From Clytia hemisphaerica (lineage: Eukaryota; Cnidaria; Hydrozoa; Leptothecata; Clytiidae): DNA of 64,000 bases. This document shows positions 1 to 10,760 of this stretch, piece by piece; position 1 is the first letter of the stretch, and each line of letters opens with the position of its first letter. The DNA lies in assembly GCA_902728285.1 (NCBI GenBank), contig CACVBU010001197.1, positions 799,870 to 863,869 on the forward strand, in the 5' to 3' direction. A program made the translations under genes and the position numbers. The notes beneath the pieces were generated by a model. It was not told where the DNA came from, ran no database searches, and was given only the letters and a program-made list of their open reading frames with translations.

Positions 1-2
1 CT

Positions 3-596
3 TTTATTGCAGCCGCTGCAGCAGGACGTCGTAAAGAAGGGAGGAATGACCGCTTTTACGAGGAGCAGGAATTAGACAGAAGGATCAGAAAACGTAAAGC
101 CCGTCTTGTGGCTGCTGCTGAGGAAGCATTTGGTCATGTGGCCAGACTCAATGCTTTTGATTCTTCCAAGAAAGCTGATGGTTCAATGGATCCCGAGGAA
201 GCAGCTCAAGCTGTTTTCCCAACTCTCGCGCGACCCTTGCAAAAATATTTGAGAACCACTCGACAGCAGCTTTATTACCCGTTAGAATCTATTTTGAAGC
301 ATTTAGCGCATTGTATTTCATATGAATTATCTTCAAAAGCTTTTATTGAACGCTATACATGTGATCAACCATGCATTTCTTATGTTGGTTATGATGGCCG
401 ACAAGAATGGACATTGGTGAGTGATAGTTCACCTACTCGGCAGCTCAATGAAGGAACTGTATTTCAACTCAAGCATGAAGACATTTCGCTTGTTATTGCA
501 GTTTCAAAGCTGCCTGTATTTGCTATGTCAGAGTTACCTTTCAATGGCGATTCAAATAGATTCGTGTTCAGGCTAAATTCTGAAACATCAGTATAA
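3..596 (+). CDS. VANGL: Van Gogh-like planar cell polarity protein, C-terminal exon (partial)
   Basis: This is the last coding exon of a Van Gogh/Strabismus membrane protein, open from the window edge and ending at TAA 594-596 (197 codons visible). The cytoplasmic C-terminal domain is recognisable: an alanine run, the basic block DRRIRKRKARL, EEAFGHV, a DPEEAAQAVFPTLARPLQKYL stretch, ESILKHLAHCI, and the terminal PDZ-binding motif ETSV that VANGL proteins use to bind Dishevelled, Scribble and other PDZ partners. Family knowledge: VANGL is a four-pass plasma-membrane protein of the core planar-polarity (Wnt/PCP) complex, partnering Prickle. The transmembrane half lies upstream of the window. 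An ATG-initiated frame would begin only at 108, but the frame and the homology run to the left edge, so 108 is not the true start. It is the only clear + strand host gene. Confidence 0.95.
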   Translation, partial: FIAAAAAGRRKEGRNDRFYEEQELDRRIRKRKARLVAAAEEAFGHVARLNAFDSSKKADGSMDPEEAAQAVFPTLARPLQKYLRTTRQQLYYPLESILKHLAHCISYELSSKAFIERYTCDQPCISYVGYDGRQEWTLVSDSSPTRQLNEGTVFQLKHEDISLVIAVSKLPVFAMSELPFNGDSNRFVFRLNSETSV

Positions 597-1631
597 TGTG
601 GCAGCGCTTGGAAGTAGATTTGTCTTATGTCACAGGAGAGTCATGGTGGAAGTTATATGCTTGCCTTTCACAGTAGTGATTGAATATGTTTTCAAGTGCT
701 GTGTTTCAATGGCTTGAAGTGTTTGTCAACAAACATGAAAAAGAACCGAAGACAAACACTCTAAACATAGAAAAACCGCATCGATGGTTTTCGGTTTTCT
801 TAACAAATTCCTATTTAATAGGTATACCAGTGAACTATTTTTATGAGTGTACGACCTTGCAAAGGAAAAGAACTTGCAAAGATCGTTTTTTAGATTTCAT
901 ACAGAGAGAAAAAATGAACAATTTATTTTATCACTAACCGACACTCATTCATTTTATTTCAAACCAACTCAAAGAGTCCCAAATGTTATGATTATAACGT
1001 TCCCAATGTTTTTTTGTAATGAAGATGTGAACTAATTTTTTATTTAGGTTTTTCGTGCTTTTTTATATTTATTTTAGGCTTAAATTAATTTAATACTATC
1101 TTCTTTTGGTATGTCTTAATTGACTTTCCCTAAACAATGAGAGTTTTTCTACTTGTCTGCTTTCGTGATGTGTTCCTATTTGAATGGGTTTCAAAACGCT
1201 CAACAAGTTATCTCAGAAAGAGGGAGAGAGAGAAAGATTATTAAAATAAAAGCCCTTTGTGATTACACTAATAACAAGTTGGAGTTGTTTCACCCTTTTA
1301 TCTTTTGTTTTATAGATTTTCATTTCTTTTTATATTAAAACAGATCTCTCCATGAATGACTTGTTAGAAATTCTATACTGTCTTTTATTGTTTTGATAAT
1401 TTTAGAATTAACTTTTTTGTCATCATCATCGTTTATTATGACTCGAAAGACAACGGCGTCCAATATCCAAAACCTGAATATAAAAAAAACTTAGACATTC
1501 TCACATTAATCTTCCCCTCTTCGTTCGAGCGTGTTTCGATCTTTTAATTGCTTTTGAAAATTTTGTAGGATTTTCGTGCTCCTTTTTAACCGCCACCCGG
1601 ATTAATTAGTAGTAATTAGTACCTTCCTTAA
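597..1631 (+). other. VANGL 3' UTR and downstream sequence, with polyadenylation signal candidate
   Basis: Sequence after the VANGL stop is AT-rich and has no conserved coding frame. An AATAAA hexamer at 1245-1250 is the first convincing polyadenylation signal, which would give a 3' UTR of roughly 650-680 bases. A purine run of GAGA type lies at about 1218-1236. Short open frames here have no recognisable content. Confidence 0.5.
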
Positions 1632-1940
1632 GGGTTATTTTGGCGGGAACTGATTTTGACGAACGACAAAAATCCTGAAAAATTTTGATTTATGGAGAAC
1701 TTATTTTGGCGATTGATGAATTTTTTTAATTTTAACGGGAGCTAATTTTGGCGAATGACAGCCTAAATCTGTTCTATTTTTGGATTATTTGAAGCTTTTT
1801 TTGTGAACTCAAGCAAGAAGTTATTTAGGCAAAATACCAAAAAAATTAATTTTGGCGAATGAGCAAAATATTTAATTTTGGCGGGAACTAATTTTAGCGA
1901 ATTTTGTCTAAATTCGTGAAATTCGCCGAAATAAGTTCTC
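1632..1940. mobile_element. Short TTAA-flanked MITE with TTATTTTGGCG-type ends
   Basis: TTAA at 1628-1631 and 1941-1944 flank imperfect inverted ends (GGGTTATTTTGGCGGGAA on the left; GAGAACTTATTTCGGCGAA reading inward from the right). The interior repeats the words TTTTGGCG, GGGAACTAA and GCGAATGA many times in both orientations. This matches a non-autonomous element of a TTAA-targeting superfamily (piggyBac or Kolobok). There is no coding capacity. The assignment rests on ends and flanks only. Confidence 0.5.
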
Positions 1941-1944
1941 TTAA

Positions 1945-4292
1945 GGTATCTTTCAATTCAATGAAGACCCGCTTTTAGATTTGCATTTTGGTGTTGAAAA
2001 AAATTATTTTAGGATTTTAATTGAAATGTCTGTCAGTTACGTCACACCCGTCACCAAGATATATTTTGATAACAGAGATGTTTTCTTAACTGTTCTGTAA
2101 CGGGCCTTGTGATTAGCGATATATTTACTTTTGACACCGAAAACGTTTGAATTTCTTAAATTTAGATTTTGAAACTCAGTTGAGTTTTCGAAGTCGACGC
2201 AGATATTTGCTTTCCAAACTTAGAAATTAATTTCCAGGCTTTCAATTATTCTGAATCACCGGCCTATTCACACACCAGTGAGTTAATGTATTTGAGATAA
2301 ATCGAAGGAGTTGGTATAATTATAAAGCAAAATTGACATGCGCCAAAATCACCATACACTTTTCTCAACGACGTTAAAAACACCAAAATATCATCGCTGG
2401 TTTAGGTGAGCAAAGGCGATAAAGAGGCGTTCATCAACCATCGACTTTGTTTTGCGTGGACTTCACTTACCTGGCGCTTTTGGATTTTTAGGATGAATTA
2501 CATTACATTATACATCGGTAGTCGGTAGGTCTGCAAATTAGAGTATTCTAGTTATCCTTACACAATGAAGTTTAAGCCCGGAAGGATTAGAAGCGGATCT
2601 CTTAGCATTTGAAGCCAATAAATCCTACGGAAACTGCGCAACATGCAACAATTTTACCACTAAATTACGAAAAAATACCACTCGAAAACAAAGGAATCCG
2701 CTGTCAAAGATACGGCGCATATTTTAAAGTTTCACTTTTTTTGCCTGAGAAAGGTTAAAGACTCATTTCTAGCCCTTCAGACTTATACTTACTGGTAGCA
2801 GCTACGATACGCTTTAGAAGGTCGAGCGTATTTTATTTGGGTATATTGGTCCGCTCCTTTAGTAGAGCTTTAGCGTGGGCGGCCGCCAATCGGAATATCA
2901 TATCAGATAAGGCTTATACTTCATTGTCCTTACAGTTACACACACTCCCGTTCGAACTCGCGTGTAACAAAAACATGTCCAAAAAGTTAATTAAGCGCAA
3001 TAAACTTTGGGCCTTAGGCATGGCCATTCATACGTCAATATTCATAGTTTATGACGTCATCAATTATACTCCCTAATTTCTCAAAAAATACCAAAAATTT
3101 AGTTGATCATAACTAACGGCAAATTCTGAAATTTACATCCTGCGATTCAGACTAGAGTTTAACGCGACATTAATTGCGCCACCTCTGGCTGGGCATATTT
3201 AGGATATAGAGCCTGAACCATCCATGTCTAAAAAAACACATTGCTTACCCGGTTTGCCGAAAACACTTTTGAACACGAATGGTAAATTTTCAAAAACACC
3301 GAGTGTCCCGTCGAAGCTGACTGTTAAGAAAAGTTGACTGGCTAAATTTCCTGATTTTCCCCCGATTTTTATCTGATTGGTTCAGACGGTTCAGACAGGA
3401 CACTGCAATCGTCTTGAAAAGCACCTCGAACACCAGAGAAAAGACCGAATGGTTCAGAAACTTGCCGGTGTTTCAGGTAATGTATTTTGGAAGGAATTTT
3501 GTGGAGAAAATTGATAGTTGAATAGTTGATTCATGGAAATCCCAGGAACACACCACCTCGAGAGGTGAGGTGTTTTTGGGAAAAGTTTTTTTTTGCCAAA
3601 AACACCCAAAAAAATAATGAAAGGTTCGAAAAGTGTTTTGTTCTCGGGGTTTTCGGGACTTTTTTGACATGAAAGGTTCAGGCCATAGATTCGCGGCCTT
3701 TATCAAAAGTGAAGCAAGTTCTGTAAGCCCGAAGGGCTAGAGATAGGCAACTTTAAGCTTTCGCCAGCAAAAGAAAAAGTGAAGCAAAAATTTGACTTTT
3801 TAAATTTCCTGCCGATGGATAGGATCTAGCATTTTAATTGTTTTCGGAGCGCGAGATCAAAAAAAGTAGTATTTCGCATCTCTCGAACCATCAATGAAAT
3901 AGCTTGTTGTCACGTGATTTCTTTGGTAGGAAATCCTACCAAATCTGTGGTTCAGGCTCACAATGCTCTTCAAAAATAGCTTCCGTCGAATCTCCTGCAG
4001 TTTTCCTCGAGTGAATCGATAGAACAGTGTCGAGAAAAAGGCCCTGGTTGTCTGGTTGAGTACCATCAGAGGCCTGGTTGTGTACTAGTCTGAATCGCAG
4101 ACCTCTACAAAACCCCAGGTAGTATAGGTCTGCTTAATGATCTACCAAGAATTTATTATGACACTGGATAAACAATGAGCTATATTTTCATTGATTTCTC
4201 ATGTTCTAGCCTTGTCCGCAGTAATGACATTATCGTTCACTCTCCTTCCTTCATTAAACGATTTTTCGTGACATTTTAATCATTTTTTTCAT
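1945..4292. other. Intergenic stretch, no gene seen
   Basis: There is no host exon that I can support. It contains a segment at about 3720-4040 related in the same orientation to 20160-20400 (shared words AAGCCCGAAG, GCTAGA, AGCAAAA, and CACGTGA/CATGTGA followed by GGATTTCCTACC or its inverse). A 50-base hairpin-prone repeat lies at 4087-4136. The open frame at 2837-3076 has no recognisable domain and is probably chance. Confidence 0.4.
4087..4136 (+). repeat. 50-bp repeat, inverted copy at 54651-54700
   Basis: The segment running from AGTCTGAATCGCAGACCT to AGGTATAGGTCTGCTTA-like sequence occurs here and, reverse-complemented with only one mismatch that I can see, at 54651-54700. Internally it is a stem (GCAGACCT ... 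AGGTCTGC). The two copies are 50 kb apart and sit in unrelated contexts, so this is probably a mobile-element end or relic. Confidence 0.6.
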
Positions 4293-4298
4293 CTTAAC

Positions 4299-5287
4299 TA
4301 CGATGGCCCCTAAGGCTCACCACGCACTTCCAGTTCTTATAAAATTTGTGAACTAGAACTGTCTAGGGTCATGGCCCAGAAGGCTCACAAGACACTGCGC
4401 ACTTCCGACTTTTTTTGTGACGACACTGCGCACTTCTAAAATTATTTTAGAGACGCAAAAGTCCCCCTCGAATAATAGCCGTTCTGGTCAGCAAAATAGA
4501 TACCGAGTTGTAATAAATGAGTTGATGATAATAGCGACGAGGCTCGGAAATCCCGAGTTATTTTTCTCGAGTTAAAAAACCGAGTTACGAAAAAGACGAG
4601 TCATTTTTCGTAAATTTTGACGTCATTATGTACCTTCTATATGACGGCATTCTCAATTTTGTAGCTCGTTTTTTCCGTGACTTTAAAAAATCTCGAGTTA
4701 TCTCTGATGGGTATCTTAACTCATTTAAATTTTCGAATCATTTCTCGTTTTTTTACTCGGTTTCTTTTCTTTTAAATTTTCGAGTTATTTTTCTTCCTGT
4801 CGATTCTTGGATTCTTTCTCGAGTTATTTTGGCGTTCAGAAGACTCAAAACACACCCACACACTCTCTAGTTCTCATGCACTAGGGTGGTCCAATGGTGG
4901 AAAATGCTATCGGGCGTAGAGGCAAAAAAACAAAGTTGATATTTGTTCACTTTTTGCTTCCCCGACTTTGCCACTGGGGGGGGGGGGTTTTGCTGACCAG
5001 CACTTAACTCAGAAATTTTAACCTGTAACTCTTGATATGAACAACTCGGAAATGTTAACTCATTTTGCGTAACTCGACATTCATTTTAAATTAAAGACAG
5101 AAAAAAAATTCATGGCGCAGGCCGCTCGCTTGGAAATTTCCCGCCCTGACAAAAAGTCAGAAGTGCGCAGTGTCACTTGAGCCTTCTAGGCCATTGACCC
5201 TCGGCAGTTCTAATTCACAAATTTTATAAGAACTGGGAAGTGCGTAAAAACTAGAAGTGCGTGTTTTGAGCCTTCTGGGCCATCGTA
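4299..5287. mobile_element. 989-bp TIR element with 6-bp CTTAAC target duplication
   Basis: Perfect terminal inverted repeats TACGATGGCCC ... GGGCCATCGTA are flanked by direct repeats CTTAAC at 4293-4298 and 5288-5293. The inverted similarity continues inward for well over 100 bases (GCTCA, CACGCACTTCC, AGTTCTTATAAAATTTGTGAA, GAAGTGCGCAGTG and, further in, CTGGTCAGCAAAA against TTTTGCTGACCAG). The interior is full of CGAGTTATTT repeats and includes a run of 12 G at 4976-4987. There is no transposase, so it is non-autonomous. A piggyBac reading (TTAA inside CTTAAC) would need mismatched first bases, so the superfamily is left open. Confidence 0.8.
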
Positions 5288-5293
5288 CTTAAC

Positions 5294-5774
5294 ACAGTCA
5301 TTTCAATTCCCAAATGAAAATTAAGTTTTCTTTAGAGAGGCTAACGCATCAAAATAAATGCTGATTATGTGTCGTTATGACGTTTCAAGTCGCAAGAAAG
5401 ATACGAAAACATCCTATGTATAAAAAATCGAATGTTGACACCAGAAATTTTCAAACTTTAACCTCAATAAGACCACCACGAGCCTCCAAAATATATAATA
5501 TATAGTCTAATATATTAATATATATTATATATATCAATCTTAACTCTTCTCAGAAAGATGTTAGAAAGATATCGCAAACTTAAAATTCTGTGTCATTTTA
5601 GGCCTTTTGTTTGATTTTTCTTGTCTGATGATGTTTTTGTCACACCAGATTTAATACATGTATCCGAGAGAACTTTTTAGAAATAAGATTATTAATAATT
5701 TTTCAAAATAAGAGAACTTTGAGCCGCCATGACAGATATCCTTTGCGGACAAAGCTATATCCTCGATTGTTTTC
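5294..5774. other. Intergenic AT-rich DNA
   Basis: No gene is seen. A TA-alternating low-complexity tract lies at about 5493-5538 (TATATAATATAT-type) and is likely a microsatellite. Confidence 0.4.
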
Positions 5775-6689
5775 TTAAGGTGGGAGTCACATGAAGAATG
5801 GAGAAAATTGAAATTTTACATTTTTCATCATAATTTTTGAGGCAGAAAAAATTTCTAAATGAAACTTTCCAGAAATGTAATATAACAATAGACAATGTGA
5901 AAAGTTTAAAAAAAATTCTAAAAATAGCCAAGACGGGGGTAATATCAGCCAGGGGGTAATACACTATCAAAATACTTTGGCAGCGTTTCAGAAAAATCTA
6001 TAAAAGCTATTCCAAAAATTTTTTTTGGAAGTTGCTAGTATTTGGATAAGCTGTGGAATGAATGGATAATTTTTTCAAAATTTTATTCCAGGGGGTCTGG
6101 AACCTAAAAAATGGAAAATTTGAGTTTTAAAGTCGAAAATTGATTTTTCTAGATTTTTTCAAAAATCTAATCCATTCATTCCATAGCAAACCATAAATGG
6201 AGCAACTCCTGAAAATTTCATGATCATAGCTCTTTCCAATCCTGAGAAAACGTTGCCAAGGTGTGCGAAAACCCCCTGAAACCTATTTTGAGAAAACGGT
6301 CCGTAAAGTCAGAAGTAGATATATCTCTCTATTTCTCTGTAATAAATCGACCGTTTTACAAAATTATTTCTCTGTTTGACAAAAATGGAATAAAGTTCTA
6401 CTTTATATACTTTAGAAAAGGCTTTCAAATATCAAAATAGTCCAGAAATTCCAACTTATCACTTTCACGTGATGTGCGCCAATCCTTAAAATTTTGCGCC
6501 AAACTCCACGTCAACATTGATTTAAGTCATTTTAAGTGTGTTTTCACAACAAATACCATATTTTCAATGTAATAGATCATCCTAGTATATTTTCCTCACT
6601 GATTCTGTCAGTCATAAGTTAATTTAAAGTTGATCTGTTGTGATACAAGAATCCACTTGGACATCTAGCCGTGCACGATTTCTCGTGAA

Positions 6690-6872
6690 TAGACCTTTTT
6701 TCAAAGAGGCCACCCTGTTGAATAATTATGTAGTCCAGCAGAAAAACAATGATAAAACCATGCATAATTATTACAATATGCATGATACAGTAATTATGCA
6801 TGGCTCTATCATTGTTTTTATGGCTGGAGTACATAATTATTCAACAGGACGTCCTCTTTGAAAAAAGGTCTA
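6690..6872. mobile_element. 183-bp foldback MITE (near-perfect palindrome)
   Basis: The arms begin TAGACCTTTTTTCAAAGAGG and end with its inverse. They continue inward through CCTGTTGAATAATTATGTA and CCAGC, with few mismatches, to a short AT-rich centre containing ATGCATAATTA repeats. The same sequence read on both strands gives mirror-image open frames, which are not genes. Confidence 0.75.
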
Positions 6873-7057
6873 TGTAAATAATCCCCTCTGGGCGAAGGGA
6901 GTGTCGCAGACCTTTAATAATTCATCACACACAATTGTTAAACCAGCCTCCAGGCTTTCAATTCCCTAAACACTTGGACATTTAAATAGATACATCATTG
7001 AATATGCCTTTCATCTCTTTGTCCTTCAAAGTTTTTCGGTAGGTGTCGTCGTCAAAC

Positions 7058-7667
7058 AGTTAGTCACACTAGCGTCCCGCCAAAATGCGTATCAATGATT
7101 AATGCTGCGAAAGCGCTATATCGTTTACTTGACTCTCAAGCAAAAAAATGCGCCGCAAAACTTCTAAAGGGTTCGTGAAAAAATAACCCGGCGCTTTTTA
7201 ATGAAATTAACATTTTCAAAAACTTTGAGAAATTGCCTAAAATTTGAGCCATAGATGAAAAAATTTGAGCCAAGCCAACCCTGAAAACTAATTTGAAGAT
7301 CAACTTCCCAAGAAAAAGATCTACGGGGGAGGCGTAACCCACCTAGATCCGCGCACCGCCGGATAGGCTATCTCCCGGAAATTTTGCTGGACCTCAGCAA
7401 TGACCCATTTACATGTGCGGAATTGTTTTTACTTTAGCGTATAAACAAGGCCTTAAAAATCGAAGCGCTGTCTCGGGAATTGAATGACAAATTTTGGTTG
7501 GTTGATTTTGGCTGTTGCACGGTTTATTTTGTTTCCAACTTTCAAGTTTTAATTAATAATGTCTTGCAAACTTGATTCAGGTAACTCTCATCCTTGTTGT
7601 TGAAATGTATCCTGTAGATGACTGATGTTGTTTTTTCTGAAAGCTTAATTTCCTAGTGTGACTAACT
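7058..7667 (+). mobile_element. TIR element family AGTTAGTCACACTAG, copy 1 (610 bp)
   Basis: The ends AGTTAGTCACACTAG ... CTAGTGTGACTAACT are perfect inverted repeats flanked by a 7-base direct repeat GTCAAAC (7051-7057 and 7668-7674). A second copy lies inverted at 51370-52014. Shared inner blocks include CTATCCGGCGGTGCGCGGATC-type sequence, ACCCACCTAGATCCGCGC, a GGTTATTTTTTCA-rich block and CAAACTTGATTCAGGTAACTC. With C added, the ends read CAG...CTG as in many hAT elements, but the superfamily is not proven. No transposase is seen, so it is non-autonomous. Confidence 0.8.
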
Positions 7668-8317
7668 GTCAAACTAAGTTCATATCGGAAACGTTGAGTT
7701 TGAGAATCAAGTCTTTGGTTTCACCTAACTCAAGCTTTCTTAGTTGAGAAGAATGACATTAAAGAGTAAAAAATGTCATCAGTCAATCCAACATTTCCCA
7801 ATTAAAGCAGTTTTCATAGTCAAAAACACTGGCTGGCTCCAAAATTTGTATGTTTTTAAAAATATCACTTCTTTGGCTACCATCTTTGATATTAGGAAAT
7901 CCCGCGAAAAAAAGGCGGTATTGACTTAGACGCCCGAAAAGGGCGTAAAAAGATCTTTCGTTTGATCATGACATGTCATGATCCTATGTTTAGATCAGCT
8001 ATAAAGAAATCAGGCCCTAGCAACGGGTATGATTTTTCGTTGCTAAGGAAAATACTTTAGACCAGGGTCTAGAAAAAACGTTATATCTCAGGAAATATAA
8101 ATGCTATGGCCTTAAAATTTTCAGGGTGTGTTCAGAAAGGGTATAGGGTCACGAAACGCGCAAAATCCCGAAATCGATATTTTTTTCACCAAATCTCAAA
8201 GCTTCATGTGACTCCCACTTAAACATAAGAAAGACAATGCTTCGCTCTCCACTGTTTTATACGTTGTTTTTCCAGTGTTTATATTAAATGTACTGTATAT
8301 GCATAACTATACCGTAT

Positions 8318-8600
8318 TACTTTGAATAAACGCCCGGAGCGTTTATTTGATTTCTTCGATTTTAGGAGGGGCGTTTATTAAATTATTTGAGTCTAACGTC
8401 GAATACTTAGAGCAAATCTACTCTTTGTTTTAGTTCTATACCAGGATTTCAGTGAAAATTTCTTTGGGTCAGCGACTAAATTTGCATTTAAACTTATCTG
8501 GTTACAAAAAAGACTAAAATCTTCCTTTTCAATCCTAATCAAGTCACAAGTTTCTATTAGGAGGGGTGTTTATTAGAGGGGGGGGCGTTTATTCGAAGTA
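8318..8600. mobile_element. MITE with TACTTTGAATAAACGCCC ends
   Basis: Inverted ends TACTTTGAATAAACGCCC and GGGCGTTTATTCGAAGTA differ at one position. Sub-terminal repeats of GGGGCGTTTATTA type occur on both sides. It is 283 bp and non-coding. TA-rich flanks (GTAT / TATA) would suit a TA-target element, but the duplication is not decisive. Confidence 0.7.
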
Positions 8601-9327
8601 TATATAATAATCTGCAACATATCTCAAAGTGATCAACGAATTCAGTGTGGTAAAAAATTATACACTCATACAAGTCCAGCATCAAAATGTAGTTTTCTGA
8701 AGCAAAATTTAAATTTTAAACAGATAAAAAAATTCACTCCATTAAGAATTAGTGAATAAGGCCTTGGAGCGCTGAGGCCATTGTTTTTTCAGAGAAATAA
8801 ATAAACAACTGAAATATCAACAAAAGCCAAGAAGAAAACGAATACCGGGTAGAGGCTGCTGATCCCGGGGCCTAGGCCAAAGGTAGCCCAACCCACCTGA
8901 GTTGTTTTATACTCAGAAGTGGCCGATCAAGCGGAACTTCTTTGGCTTGCTGGCTATCAAAAATCAACCTGGATAAAGACCAAAGACCACATAGCTTTAA
9001 CACACCAGGTTAGCCCTGGACTACTGAGGTATTACTTTATTTTTTTACTTCTTCTGTCCAACATCCAACGTTTCAATATCACATCTCAAGACAAGGGTCC
9101 TGTGGCTGGTCACACAGGCATTTTGCCAAATCCTGAGGAGCAGCTGCACATGACAGTGAATGGTTTCCCATGTGCAGCTGATCAGGTATCTGTATCCTGA
9201 ATTATCTGTTATCTGTATTTGTCTTCCAACTAATTCTTTTCAACTATCCTGTTGGCTACGAAATTCTACTAAACCACTAAGCTAAGTACCTGCCCAGTCT
9301 CTGGTTTGGTGTTGTTTGTTTGCAGCC
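8601..9327 (+). other. LINE 5' region
   Basis: This stretch precedes LINE ORF1. From about 8835 the base composition becomes richer in C and G and continues into the ORF, so the LINE 5' UTR probably starts near there. An inverted pair GCAGCTGCACATG ... CATGTGCAGCTG lies at about 9140-9182. The frame 8919-9200 is open but unrecognised. Confidence 0.4.
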
Positions 9328-10746
9328 ATGCCGACTCAGCAAAACTCTCAAAATACCACAAAAAATGCTGTACCAGTCGATCTCATCAACAATTGGAAGC
9401 AAGTACTTGCTGAACTAGCAGAAGAGGCCAGCAATGAAACAATTAGAAACTGCCTCAGACTCTACAATCCAGAAAAGCCAACTAAAGATAACATAAAAAC
9501 CCTGAAATCATGCCGAAAGGATCCCATCATGGAAACACTGAATTTTCTGTCAAAAACAACCAACACAATGAACAAAGACGAAGCAATTGAAAAATTGTGT
9601 GTGGTCATACAGAGCTATTTTCCAGACATATGTCAAATATGCAACCAGTCATATAGAGTAAAAATGCATGACGATTCACTCTTAAAATGTGGCTCCTGTG
9701 GACAAGAAGTCCATCGACCATGCTACCTAAAACTGCTAAAGAAAATTAATTTGATTGACCAAGACGAGGAATTGAGGGACTTAATCTACCAAATACCTGG
9801 TATGTTTTACCTTTGTCAACATTGTCAGGAAAATACAATAAATTTTCCACACAAAACAAGTTTAACCAACACTGCCAATTCCAGTGTGAATCATGTCAAC
9901 TCTATCCAAACACCTACACAAACAATGAAAACTACCAACACCACATTTGTCGCAAACTCCCCACAACATACACCTGTATCTTCACCTACGAAAAGTATTA
10001 CTGACCTCTCATCATACACCTCAATATCCTCCACTCGACCTCAATCAAGATCTCTTCCTCCAACGCCAAGGAACCGATCACTACCACTAACACCTAGTGT
10101 TATTATAGACAACAACAATGTAAATACAGACAGAACCCTTGATGGTGTTTATCTAGGAAGAACCGACTTCTTGAAGAAAAGATTTCAAAGACAACTTGAA
10201 AACAATACTAAGCTTACATCAGACTCTACAGTCCCTCAATCATCTGACAAATCAAAAGATGAAACCGAGATACACAACACACCACCAACCTGCCGCTTTT
10301 ATGTCAAAGGTAAATGCAAGCACGGTATTCGAGGCAAGAACTGCCAGTACAACCATCCAAAAGCCTGCACCAAACTCATGAAACATGGAAACAAGGGTCC
10401 AAAGGGATGTAATGCTGGAACTAAATGTAACCAATTCCACCCAAGAATGTGCCCTTCTTCAATCAAGAGAGGTGCATGTTTCAACACCCATTGCACTTTT
10501 GCCCATGTCAAAGGCACTCAAAAGAGACCAGAAACTCCAACAAAGAATCATGCTGACACAAATGATTCCTTGGATTTTCTCAAAATCCTGGACAACTTCC
10601 GTCTGCAAATGATTTCGTTCATCAACGAAAGTCTCAAACCACCACCACACACCCATCTCTCTCAAAATCTCCAACAAACACACCAACCACACCATCTACA
10701 GGACAATTTTCTTCCAAACCACCAATCAACAAGAACCCTGCACTAA
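9328..10746 (+). CDS. LINE ORF1 protein with PHD-like and CCCH zinc fingers
   Basis: The protein has 472 residues starting at ATG 9328; an upstream TTG at 9316 is in frame but is not a plausible start. The N-terminal third is helical. Residues about 102-166 form a PHD/RING-like zinc cluster (CQICNQ ... CGSCGQEVHRPCY ... CQHC). A Ser/Thr/Pro-rich linker follows. Residues about 322-394 hold three CCCH-type fingers (CRFYVKGKCKHG, then C-x-C-NQFH, then CPSSIKRGACFNTHCTFAH). The tail is rich in H, P and Q. Family knowledge: CR1-type ORF1 proteins bind RNA and often carry PHD domains. The CCCH triplet is probably the RNA-binding part (inference). ORF2 follows in the -1 frame with essentially no gap. 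Confidence 0.9.
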   Translation: MPTQQNSQNTTKNAVPVDLINNWKQVLAELAEEASNETIRNCLRLYNPEKPTKDNIKTLKSCRKDPIMETLNFLSKTTNTMNKDEAIEKLCVVIQSYFPDICQICNQSYRVKMHDDSLLKCGSCGQEVHRPCYLKLLKKINLIDQDEELRDLIYQIPGMFYLCQHCQENTINFPHKTSLTNTANSSVNHVNSIQTPTQTMKTTNTTFVANSPQHTPVSSPTKSITDLSSYTSISSTRPQSRSLPPTPRNRSLPLTPSVIIDNNNVNTDRTLDGVYLGRTDFLKKRFQRQLENNTKLTSDSTVPQSSDKSKDETEIHNTPPTCRFYVKGKCKHGIRGKNCQYNHPKACTKLMKHGNKGPKGCNAGTKCNQFHPRMCPSSIKRGACFNTHCTFAHVKGTQKRPETPTKNHADTNDSLDFLKILDNFRLQMISFINESLKPPPHTHLSQNLQQTHQPHHLQDNFLPNHQSTRTLH

Positions 10747-10760
10747 CAACCTTTGCTTTC

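Larger units (their letters stand above)
5779..8218. mobile_element. TTAA-flanked element, 2.4 kb, carrying nested insertions
   Basis: TTAA at 5775-5778 and 8219-8222 border inverted ends GGTGGGAGTCACATGAAG and CTTCATGTGACTCCCACTT; one G is extra on the left. Between them lie a 183-bp palindrome (6690-6872) and a complete AGTTAGTCACAC element (7058-7667), both apparently inserted later. No transposase frame survives. TTAA duplication suggests piggyBac or Kolobok; the RRG-like start fits Kolobok slightly better. The shared core AGTCAC with the 16095-17487 element suggests related families. Confidence 0.6.

Noticed and set aside
2837-3076. 79-codon frame on + strand
   Set aside because: No domain, no splice context, and intergenic repeat-rich surroundings.
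4976-4987. Run of 12 G as a possible G-quadruplex regulatory site
   Set aside because: A single homopolymer inside a MITE; more likely a mobile-element or assembly feature.
5493-5538. AT-rich TATA tract as a replication origin or promoter
   Set aside because: Simple TA low complexity with no other supporting signal.
7136-7342. Open frame similar to another at 51739-51948 ([17 protein letters not shown]...), suggesting a conserved gene
   Set aside because: Both lie inside the two copies of the AGTTAGTCACAC element, so the similarity is repeat homology. No domain is seen and lengths differ by indels.
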